The position numbers and the translations under genes are program-made. 64,000 nt of DNA from Kibdelosporangium sp. MJ126-NF4 (GTDB lineage Bacteria > Actinomycetota > Actinomycetes > Mycobacteriales > Pseudonocardiaceae). This document shows, one piece after another, positions 41,677 through 48,172 of the stretch (position 1 is the stretch's first letter; each line of letters opens with the position of its first letter). The notes under the pieces were generated by a model that was given only the letters and a program-made list of their open reading frames with translations, was not told where the DNA came from and searched no databases. Location of the stretch: NCBI RefSeq assembly GCF_000826545.1, contig NZ_CDME01000006.1, positions 589,063 through 653,062 on the forward strand, given 5' to 3'.

Positions 41677-41847
41677 TCACCCCTTGCTGATCGTCTGACG
41701 GGCCAGGCGTAGGCCGTGCACCAAACCCGCATGGAACTCCGCAGTCTTCCCCGCGTCCACGCTGGTGGTCAGGTCAGCGATCCTGTTGTCCAGCAGTGAC
41801 ACCAGCCGACGTGAAACCCTCGTCGGGTTCACCCTCCGCGCCGTCAT
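41677..41847 (-). CDS. small basic hypothetical protein of the element
   Basis: A 56-residue protein beginning MTARRVNPTRVSRRLVSLLD. ATG at 41847 has GGAGGAGG about 8 bases upstream; the ATG at 41865 gives six more residues with a poorer site. The helical second half (AEFHAGLVHGLRLARQTI) follows a basic start. Function unknown. Confidence 0.5.
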   Translation of the reverse strand: MTARRVNPTRVSRRLVSLLDNRIADLTTSVDAGKTAEFHAGLVHGLRLARQTISKG

Positions 41848-41924
41848 CCTCCCGTCCTCCTCCATGTCCGGTCCCGCATCCGTCGACAGGGCTTACTCTT
41901 CCGAGTGGTCACCCTCCACACCTC

Positions 41925-42179
41925 CTAAAAGAGTCGGTCAAGAAAGTCGCCACTGGTCAGCCCAAGCTCGTCCAGCCACATCCACACGTGCCGCCAAATC
42001 TCGTCGGCAATGTCCGGGTTACGCGCGCACACTTCCGCGATGGACATCGCTGTCACCGCTTCGTTCCTGCTCAGAACCCGGTCAGGCAACCAGGTGACGT
42101 TCCATCCTTCGGACGTTCGCCACGCATAATGCTCCGTGTCATCACTGTCCATCTGAGACTCTCGAATTCGCAAACCCAC
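41925..42179 (-). CDS. small acidic hypothetical protein of the element
   Basis: An 84-residue protein with tryptophan-rich helices (DEIWRHVWMWLDELGL). GTG at 42179 has GGGGTGAG upstream; an inner ATG at 42152 is possible. The same-strand neighbour ends 19 bases upstream. No recognised domain. Confidence 0.5.
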   Translation of the reverse strand: MGLRIRESQMDSDDTEHYAWRTSEGWNVTWLPDRVLSRNEAVTAMSIAEVCARNPDIADEIWRHVWMWLDELGLTSGDFLDRLF

Positions 42180-42198
42180 GTCTCACCCCAATCAGGTG

Positions 42199-42462
42199 TC
42201 ACACCGTCTCACCGTTCCACGACTCCCAGTTCTCGACTGCCCCCGGAGGCAGGTGCGACTCGAACCACTCGGCGAACTGCGCAAGCGCTCCAATGCGAGT
42301 CTCCGCGCGGAACTCTCGCTGAATCCACGCAGGTTCGCGGATACCGATCCACAGGTCACCCGGTTCATCCACGAGACACCCGACCCGCCGGTTTCCCACC
42401 GTGACGGGCTGCATGCTGCCTTCAATTGCCGGATGCACCTCATACACGAGACTCCGACTCAT
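42199..42462 (-). CDS. small hypothetical protein, first gene of the leftward operon
   Basis: An 87-residue protein (MSRSLVYEVHPAIEGSMQPV) whose ATG at 42462 follows GGAGGGAGG by eight bases. The strand-rich start and the AQFAEWFESHLPPG helix suggest a small alpha/beta fold. It lies next to a 17-bp palindrome at 42492, so it probably opens the operon that runs to traB. Confidence 0.55.
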   Translation of the reverse strand: MSRSLVYEVHPAIEGSMQPVTVGNRRVGCLVDEPGDLWIGIREPAWIQREFRAETRIGALAQFAEWFESHLPPGAVENWESWNGETV

Positions 42463-42491
42463 CCTCAACACCTCCCTCCGTGTTCTCTCGT

Positions 42492-42508
42492 ACTGCCGTA
42501 ACGGCAGT
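42492..42508. promoter_or_regulatory. 17-bp palindrome upstream of the leftward operon
   Basis: ACTGCCGT-A-ACGGCAGT is perfectly symmetric around one central base, 30 bases before the ATG at 42462. It is a good candidate operator for an element-encoded regulator, possibly the GntR protein, although its sequence differs from the CTAG-centred sites at 43299 and 43337. Confidence 0.5.
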
Positions 42509-42893
42509 GACAGAACTGCTTACAAAGTGTCGGGTTCAGGCATGGGTCTATCCACTATGGAATTCAAATGCTCAAACAACAAAGCCACACGCTCCGGTCT
42601 GACTCGAACAGACCGCCGACCACATACAAGGACGGAACGGGACTGACTACGTGCTCGTGGCCCGACTCGAACGGGACTGCCTACCAGCTAGGGCAGAGCG
42701 GGAACTGTCAGTACAAAGACGTCATGTCACTGTGGACCACTGCCCGAAACAACCCTGTGTCCAGGTTTCGCACCAGGTAGCGGGACCCGCTCATCGCGCG
42801 GTACACCTGCCACCGGCGACTCCGCGTGTCACCCCGTACCGTGCAGAAGCGGCGAAGGTTGTTGAACTTATCCACGACGAACATCACAGCCCC
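42509..42893. other. 385-bp non-coding stretch of the element
   Basis: No open frame here has a start and ribosome binding site that I trust. The DNA is less GC-rich, with recurring ACTCGAAC/GACTCGAACGGGACTG-like words at about 42600 and 42660. It may hold the origin acted on by Rep or promoters, but no signal is decisive. Confidence 0.4.
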
Positions 42894-43253
42894 CTACGCA
42901 GCAGCGGACTGTGCGGTCACCGGCTTCAAACCGGTTGCCTTCCAGGACAAACCGGATCCGCGCTCGTTCTCCCAGTGCGACACACGCGGGTTGATCAGCT
43001 CGACGCGAGAACCCTCACGGATGTCATCGCCCGGGTCCGTCTCCAGGGTCACCTTGACCTCCACACCCTTACCGGCCCTGCCGGTCTCCGGGTTCGGCAG
43101 CGGTTTCACAAACACGCTCACCACGTAGAGCTGTGCGCCGCTGTAGTCCGTCGACACCACCGTCTTGCCGTTGTCCTCGTACGTCTTGACCGTCGGGTCC
43201 TCCGTCACCACGACCTTGTAGCCCTCCAGCAACACTGGGATGTTCTTCAGCAC
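42894..43253 (-). CDS. element regulatory-type protein (resembles SCO3933 family)
   Basis: A 119-residue beta-rich protein (VLLEGYKVVVTEDPTVKTYE, AQLYVVSVFVKPLP, KGVEVKVTLETDPGDDIREG, VELINPRVSHWEN). The layout resembles the SCO3933-type regulatory proteins commonly encoded next to the GntR gene in actinomycete elements, though that is recognition by pattern. GTG at 43253 follows AGGGAG. It diverges from the GntR repressor across a region with two palindromes, so the repressor likely controls it. Confidence 0.6.
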   Translation of the reverse strand: MLKNIPVLLEGYKVVVTEDPTVKTYEDNGKTVVSTDYSGAQLYVVSVFVKPLPNPETGRAGKGVEVKVTLETDPGDDIREGSRVELINPRVSHWENERGSGLSWKATGLKPVTAQSAAA

Positions 43254-43298
43254 GGTAACTCCCTGGTCTCGATGCCTCTGGTAACCTGACTTGATCTC

Positions 43299-43355
43299 GC
43301 ATACCTAGTATGCTTACGCAGACCAAGGTATGTCAAGTGATACCTAGTGTGTCAC
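43299..43355. promoter_or_regulatory. paired operators between the divergent repressor and regulatory gene
   Basis: GCATACCTAGTATGC at 43299-43313 has perfect 6-bp arms around CTA. GTGATACCTAGTGTGTCAC at 43337-43355 has a GTGA/GTCAC outer symmetry around the same ATACCTAGT core. The shared core, spaced 38-40 bases apart in the divergent promoter, is the expected pattern for autoregulation by the GntR/UTRA protein, as KorSA does in pSAM2. Binding itself is inferred. Confidence 0.68.
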
Positions 43356-43380
43356 TCAGATGGAGTAAGGACGACAGGCC

Positions 43381-44160
43381 ATGACAGGCACCGACAGCAG
43401 CAAGCGACCCCAATACGTCAAGATCGCAGCTGAGATCCGGGATCGGATCAGCGCAGGCATCCTGCGCCCGGGAGACTCCGTCCCAAGCGCTCCCGCACTC
43501 TGCAAGGAGTACCGGGTCAGCATGATGACGGCCAAGACCGCGCTGAACCTCCTCAAGAGCGAAGGCGTTGTCTATGGTGTGGCAGGGAAAGCCACGTACG
43601 TTGCGCAGCTCGACAGGCTCATCCGCCTGATTCCTCACCGCTACTGGGAGCAAAAACGCCGCACGTACCTTCACGAAGCGGAACGAGCAGGGCTGACACC
43701 CAGCGCGCAGCATCACACCACCGTGATACCGGCGAGTGACGTAGTCGCAAGGCGACTCGACATCAGCGTCGGAGACACCGTCGTCCAGACCACCTACCGG
43801 ATCTTCGCCGACAACCGTCCAGTCAGCATGTCTACCTCGTGGGAACCGTTCGCCATCACGGGCGGTACCACCATCGAGTTGCCGCACGAAGGGCCACACG
43901 CCGAAAGTGGACTGAACGCCCGCTTCGCCTCCATCGGTTGGGCTGTCGAACAGGTAGAAGAGAGGATGGTGGTCCGCCAGCCCGACCCCGCCGAGGTAAA
44001 CGAACTCATCATCCCGGAAGGTGTGGCTGTAGTGCAGGTGCAGCAGACTGTTCGAGGCTGCCAGGAAGGTCAGGATGACCTCGTCCCGCTAGAGGCAGCA
44101 GATATTGTCTTCGTGAGCGACCGCTACGAGTTCCGATACCTGATGGATAGGCCGAAGTAG
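43381..44160 (+). CDS. GntR/UTRA transcriptional repressor, KorSA-like
   Basis: A 259-residue regulator of the GntR family, HutC subfamily. An N-terminal winged helix-turn-helix (YVKIAAEIRDRISAGILRPG, YRVSMMTAKTALNLLKSEG, about 12-75) is joined to a UTRA ligand domain (about 95-250). pSAM2 uses a GntR protein, KorSA, to keep the element integrated by silencing its activation genes; the position and the divergent operators here argue for the same role. ATG at 43381 follows GGAGTAAGG. The next gene starts two bases after the stop. Confidence 0.87.
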   Translation: MTGTDSSKRPQYVKIAAEIRDRISAGILRPGDSVPSAPALCKEYRVSMMTAKTALNLLKSEGVVYGVAGKATYVAQLDRLIRLIPHRYWEQKRRTYLHEAERAGLTPSAQHHTTVIPASDVVARRLDISVGDTVVQTTYRIFADNRPVSMSTSWEPFAITGGTTIELPHEGPHAESGLNARFASIGWAVEQVEERMVVRQPDPAEVNELIIPEGVAVVQVQQTVRGCQEGQDDLVPLEAADIVFVSDRYEFRYLMDRPK

Positions 44161-44162
44161 AC

Positions 44163-44372
44163 ATGAGCGAGGACGAACAACCCCTACCGGAGATTATCAC
44201 CGACTGGGGCGAGACTGTGCCAGCTCGACCAGGCGGGTGCCCACAGTGCGGCTATACCGGCCTGCCGTTCTACTACGGGCACTGCTACCAGTGTGGCGCG
44301 GACTTCCCGCCGGTGGCCGACCCACGCGCCGTACCGCCGTCGCACGATCCGGGCGGCACTGGGGCGGACTAG
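44163..44372 (+). CDS. small zinc-ribbon protein
   Basis: A 69-residue protein with one zinc ribbon (CPQCGYTGLPFYYGHCYQCG) flanked by acidic and proline-rich ends. It follows the GntR gene by two bases, so it is co-transcribed with the repressor, and a clear terminator follows. Function unknown; a modulating partner of the repressor is a guess. Confidence 0.6.
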   Translation: MSEDEQPLPEIITDWGETVPARPGGCPQCGYTGLPFYYGHCYQCGADFPPVADPRAVPPSHDPGGTGAD

Positions 44373-44384
44373 ACCACATCATCC

Positions 44385-44418
44385 GACGGAGCCCCAGCCG
44401 GAAGGTCAGGGCTCCGTC
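44385..44418 (+). terminator. Rho-independent terminator of the GntR transcript
   Basis: GACGGAGCCC at 44385-44394 and GGGCTCCGTC at 44409-44418 form a 10-bp perfect stem, followed by CTTTGTGT. Confidence 0.85.
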
Positions 44419-44494
44419 CTTTGTGTCCCGGACGCGACTAGCGTGTTCAAAGTTTCCTTACTTGTTCAAGGCGGGCGCCCGTTGGGCGCCCGCA

Positions 44495-44586
44495 GGCATA
44501 CGCACCGCCTCGAATCGGCGCACTCCCGCAGGGGCGTGCGGCCTGGCGGCCGGTCCCCTGCGGGCGCCGATTCGACGAGGTATGCC
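44495..44586. repeat. interrupted inverted repeat near attR, first
   Basis: GGCATAC / GTATGCC, TCGAATCGGCGC / GCGCCGATTCGA and CCCGCAGGGG / CCCCTGCGGG pair in register with small interruptions, a foldback of about 92 bases. It is preceded by two GGGCGCCCG palindromes at about 44473-44492. No gene is seen from 44373 to the att site, so this 670-base stretch is structural DNA. Confidence 0.7.
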
Positions 44587-44702
44587 AGGGCCACGGGAAA
44601 CACCGCCGAAGATGCCTTCCCTCGCCGGGTGGCGTACCAGGATGAGGGGGGCGGCGTGGGCGACCAGCAGGTGCGCCTGGCATGGCCGTCTTGCGTCCGG
44701 GA

Positions 44703-44868
44703 GGCTTCCTAGCTCCCTCTGCCCCCTCACCCCGGCACGAACGATGCCTATCACAGGAAGCCGCTGCTGCGAGCTTGCGTGGCCGGGCGTGAGCGTGCGG
44801 GACGTCGCAGCAGCGGCTTCCTGTGATGGACGGCATCGTGCCGGGGTGAGGGGGCAGAGGGAGGAAGC
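44703..44868. repeat. long cruciform-forming inverted repeat near attR, second
   Basis: The arms 44703-44772 and 44805-44868 are nearly perfect reverse complements: GGCTTCC-CTCCCTCTGCCCCC-TCACCCCGGCACGA on the left is matched on the right, ending with the inner TCACAGGAAGCCGCTGCTGC segment. The stem exceeds 55 bp with a 32-base loop. It lies 170 bases inside attR and might serve as a transfer, replication or single-strand origin, or be a MITE-like insertion. Confidence 0.75.
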
Positions 44869-45040
44869 CCCCCTTGTGGGTAGAAGCGTTGCTGCGCAAC
44901 GACGAATGCCGATTTATTGCCAGTATTCGACTGTAACCAACGACAAATGACCATCATTGGTGGGCATTCGCTTTTGCTAATGTCGCAGGCAGAGCTAAGT
45001 ATCAGCAGCTAATGGCAACTACTGGACACAGTGGACACCT

Positions 45041-45078
45041 GATCAGAAGGTTAGGGGTTCGAATCCCTTCGGGTGCAC
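45041..45078 (+). repeat. attR, 38-bp attachment core
   Basis: Identical to 33738-33775. The tRNA-Arg 5' half is absent here, so this is only the duplicated 3' end. Confidence 0.95.
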
Positions 45079-45136
45079 GTCCTCAGGGCGACCCTGCTCG
45101 ATCGCTTCGCGGTCTCGCCGGGTCGTCCTTTTCATT

Positions 45137-45157
45137 TTGGGGGGCCGAGCCCCCCAA
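45137..45157 (+). terminator. original tRNA-Arg terminator, now beyond attR
   Basis: TTGGGGGGC and GCCCCCCAA pair perfectly (9 bp) around CGA, 59 bases after attR. In the unoccupied chromosome it would directly follow tRNA-Arg, so the integration separated gene and terminator by 11.3 kb. Confidence 0.6.
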
Positions 45158-45164
45158 GCCCCCC

Positions 45165-45308
45165 ACGGTGCGGCTTCTCTCGACCCAGCGCCGGTTGCTT
45201 TTCTTTCCTGCGTCCCCTGGGCTGCGGGCGTTCGGCACGGTGCGGCTTCTCTTGGCTCAGCGCTGGTTGTTTTTCTTTCGTGCGTCTCCTGGGCTGCGGG
45301 CGTTCGGC
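45165..45308. repeat. two tandem copies of a 72-bp unit
   Basis: The unit starts ACGGTGCGGCTTCTCT and ends CTGCGGGCGTTCGGC. Copy one is 45165-45236 and copy two 45237-45308, with some substitutions. No gene is seen in the 330 bases between attR and the LAL regulator. Confidence 0.85.
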
Positions 45309-45361
45309 GCGGTGCGGGCGTGTCCCGTGCCGACCTCGAATCGGTGGCGGCGTGGTGACCT

Positions 45362-45387
45362 TGGTCCGGCACCTCTGCACCGGACCA
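45362..45387 (-). terminator. possible terminator of the LAL regulator gene
   Basis: TGGTCCGG and CCGGACCA (8 bp) face each other across ten bases, 25 bases after the leftward stop codon. Confidence 0.4.
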
Positions 45388-45411
45388 GGCCACCGCCTTT
45401 CCTTGGGACTG

Positions 45412-48066
45412 TCAGAGCAGGCCACGTTCGCGTGCGACGGAGATGGCGTCACGCCGATGCCGGACGCCGAGCTTCCGGTAGATCCCACGAAGGTGTGTCT
45501 TGATCGTGTTCACCGAGACGAACAGGTTCCGCGCGATCTCCTCGACCGTTCTCATCGAGGGAAGTTCGGCGAGCAGGGCCTGTTCCCGCTCGGTGAGTCC
45601 GTCGGCCAGATCAGGCACGCGGACCGGGAGTGCTTCGCGCACGGTGGTCGCGAACGTCTCCAGTCTGCCGAAACGCCCGGCGCCTCGTGCCAGCAGGGCG
45701 CGGACGGAATGTCCGGCGTCGCGGAACGGCCTCCGGACGTCGTGGGGTGCCGCGAGCGTGAGCGCCTGGCAGAGTGCCTCGTGTGCCCGTTGGTTGTCCT
45801 CCGCACGGTCCGCGAGGTGTGCTTCCAGCAACCAGGCCTCGATAACCGTCGACGCCACGACGGTACGCGTCCGCCCGGCGAGAACCGGCGCGAGAATCCG
45901 CCTTGGCGATCCCAGCTTGCCCTTGTGGGCTTGGTGGACGGCGCGCAACAAATCCTGCTCACCGCATCGGATGCCGATCCGCTCGACCTCGTCGAGCACC
46001 TCCACGGCCCACGCGAGCTCGCCCACTCGCAGTGCCATCCGTTGCCGCGCAGGTGCCGCGTATGCCACCAGCGCGGGCGAAATATCCTGCCCTGCCATGC
46101 TTTGCCAGTGTCGCCGGAGAGTGGCCACCACCTCGTGCGGATCAGTATCGGTGTCGAACGCTGTCACCGCGCGGAGCGTGTGCGCACACAGCTCGATGGT
46201 GGCGTCGGTGCGGACTGGCAGCAAGTCGGCTGCCAGTGCGGCGAGGTGATGCGCTTTGTCGTCGTCCAGCCTCTCGTATGCCACGACTCCGAACAGTGTG
46301 TACGCGTACGCTCCCAGGAAACTCTCGGCCCAGCCCCGCGAGTTGGCGAACGCCAGCGCGGTGGACAACTGGCGGTCCATTCCCGACAGGTCGCCGTGCA
46401 CGGCCGTGACCGCGGCCAGATGGGTGTGGCACTCCAGCGCCACGGCGTCGCGTTGTTCGCTGATGGCCATGTTGAGCGCCCGGCGCAATGCCGTTTCGGC
46501 CGTGCGATGCCGACCAAGCCACGCTTCCGCCACGCCACGGTTGAACGTGGCGAACAGGTCGAGGTCGAAATCTCCGGTGTGGCCCGCGTGTGTGGCCCGC
46601 AACTCGGTCAGTGCCGTATCGATGCCACCGCACAGTCGTGAACGCCGGAGCTGAACGGTGGCGTGCAGCGCTTTGAGCCGATGCGTCCGTAGTGGATAGA
46701 CCGATTTGCCGATTCGGCGCAGCCACCGATCAGCGGCGGCCACGTCACCGAGATCCAGCGCCGCCGCAGTCGCCACCAGTGCGACCGACGGCCGGTTGAG
46801 CATTTGCTCCGGCGCGTTCTGCAGGATCCGCCACAGCCGCACCGATTGTCCTTTGAGGATGTGCTCAAGGCCGAACTTGGCAACGAGACGAGCGGCCAAC
46901 TCGTGATCACCCGCGTTCACGCTGTGCTCCAGCGATCGCAGCGGATCGCCGTTGGCGACCAGCCACGCCGCGGCTATCCGGTGCTGCCGCCCCAGCGCCC
47001 AGAACCGGCGGCGACCGAGTTCCGCACGCAGATAGCCGCGCAACAGCGGGTGGTAACGAAACTTGCGCGGCGCCTCGTCGGCCGCTGACGTCAGGATGCT
47101 CGTGCGCTCCAGCAGATCGATGATCTGCCCGGCGTTCTCCAACCCGGACAGCTCGACCGCCAGCTCGGCGGTGAACACCGTGCAGACGCCCGTCGCCAGC
47201 ATGAACTGCTGTGTCTCCTCCGGTTGCCGGGCGAACACCTCCCTGAGCAGGTAGTCGGCCACCACCCGGTCGTCCCCCGTGATCTGCAGTGATGCCGAGT
47301 CCGAGATGCTCAACAAGGCGAACCGCAGCCCCGCGGCCCATCCTTCGGTTCGTTCCATCAATGCCGTGAGCCCCACCGGCGTCAGTGTGATGCCTTCCTT
47401 GGCACAGAGAAGGCGGGCCTCCTCCGGGGTGAACGTGAGCTCGTCCGGCCCGATCTCCCGCACCCGGTTCTCCAGCCGCAGCCTCGGAAAGACGAACGGC
47501 GGAAGAAACCGGGCCGCCAGCACGACTCGCAGCGGTGCGGGTAAGTCGCGCAGCAGCAGGTTCAACGTGCGGATGGCCGCATTGGACTGGATCTCGTGCA
47601 CACCGTCGATGATGAGGACCACCGGCTCGGGCACCTGTTCCAGCTCCGCGACGATCGCGTTGACAAGTCCGGTGGCCCCGCCGCCGCGCGGTAGTGGCAG
47701 GTCGTCCCATCTACCTGAACAGCTTTCGCGTAGTGCCTTGCGGACGACCGACCACAGTACCGCTGGGTCGTTGTCCTCGCAGTCCACCGAAACCCATGCC
47801 ACCCGTGCTTTCCTGCGTTCGACGTGTTGCCGTGCCCACGCGGCGAGCATCGTTGTCTTCCCCGCGCCCGCGGGCGCGCAGACGACCGTCACCGGTGAGG
47901 TGGCGTCGCTGTCGAAAACCGCTGCGTCGAGCAGGACGTGGAGCCGGTCGCGGATCAACGTGGTGGGCGGGATGTCAGGGATGCTGATCCGCGCGGCGGG
48001 CACCGGCCTGTCGCCCGGACAGTTGCCTGGTCTGTCGGATTGGCCTCTTGACCCCGTCAGCTGCAT
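45412..48066 (-). CDS. LuxR-family LAL/MalT-type transcriptional activator
   Basis: An 884-residue large ATP-binding regulator. The N-terminal STAND NTPase domain has Walker A APAGAGKTT at 64-72 and Walker B VVLIIDGVHE. A winged helix (FRYHPLLRGYLRAELGRR) and a long TPR-like helical region follow. The C-terminal LuxR helix-turn-helix LTEREQALLAELPS through TVEEIARNLFVSVNTIKTH covers the last 65 residues. MalT-type proteins activate catabolic operons on binding ATP and a sugar inducer. ATG at 48066 (MQLTGSRG) follows GGGAG. It is the last of a run of leftward genes with GH15 upstream, so it is the likely activator of that cluster. Confidence 0.9.
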   Translation of the reverse strand: MQLTGSRGQSDRPGNCPGDRPVPAARISIPDIPPTTLIRDRLHVLLDAAVFDSDATSPVTVVCAPAGAGKTTMLAAWARQHVERRKARVAWVSVDCEDNDPAVLWSVVRKALRESCSGRWDDLPLPRGGGATGLVNAIVAELEQVPEPVVLIIDGVHEIQSNAAIRTLNLLLRDLPAPLRVVLAARFLPPFVFPRLRLENRVREIGPDELTFTPEEARLLCAKEGITLTPVGLTALMERTEGWAAGLRFALLSISDSASLQITGDDRVVADYLLREVFARQPEETQQFMLATGVCTVFTAELAVELSGLENAGQIIDLLERTSILTSAADEAPRKFRYHPLLRGYLRAELGRRRFWALGRQHRIAAAWLVANGDPLRSLEHSVNAGDHELAARLVAKFGLEHILKGQSVRLWRILQNAPEQMLNRPSVALVATAAALDLGDVAAADRWLRRIGKSVYPLRTHRLKALHATVQLRRSRLCGGIDTALTELRATHAGHTGDFDLDLFATFNRGVAEAWLGRHRTAETALRRALNMAISEQRDAVALECHTHLAAVTAVHGDLSGMDRQLSTALAFANSRGWAESFLGAYAYTLFGVVAYERLDDDKAHHLAALAADLLPVRTDATIELCAHTLRAVTAFDTDTDPHEVVATLRRHWQSMAGQDISPALVAYAAPARQRMALRVGELAWAVEVLDEVERIGIRCGEQDLLRAVHQAHKGKLGSPRRILAPVLAGRTRTVVASTVIEAWLLEAHLADRAEDNQRAHEALCQALTLAAPHDVRRPFRDAGHSVRALLARGAGRFGRLETFATTVREALPVRVPDLADGLTEREQALLAELPSMRTVEEIARNLFVSVNTIKTHLRGIYRKLGVRHRRDAISVARERGLL

Positions 48067-48172
48067 GCTTCTCCCGATGCTGTCTGCCTGGTTCGTCGTC
48101 CCCGACTCGAAAGTCCACTTGTCTAGCAGCCAGGGATCCGGCGCACCTCGTCCGCGATGGGTGATTGCACCG

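Larger units (their letters stand above)
33738..45078. mobile_element. integrative and conjugative element (AICE type) in tRNA-Arg
   Basis: The 11.34-kb span is bounded by two identical 38-bp copies of the tRNA-Arg 3' end. It contains every core AICE module: tyrosine integrase and excisionase beside attL, a RepSA-like HUH replication initiator, an FtsK/TraB-like translocase for double-stranded DNA transfer, a GntR repressor divergent from the main operon, and many small accessory genes. Nearly all genes except the repressor pair run leftward. Overlaps of one to four bases show one tightly coupled operon. It resembles pSAM2 in plan; no type IV secretion genes, resistance genes or metabolic cargo are seen. 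Confidence 0.93.

Noticed and set aside
42401..43289. Forward frames in the gene-free part of the element
   Set aside because: They lack ribosome binding sites and domains, and their codon use differs from real genes; one overlaps the leftward SCO3933-like gene.
33738..45078. CRISPR array or toxin-antitoxin pair in the element
   Set aside because: No direct-repeat/spacer pattern is present, and none of the small overlapping genes shows a known toxin or antitoxin motif.
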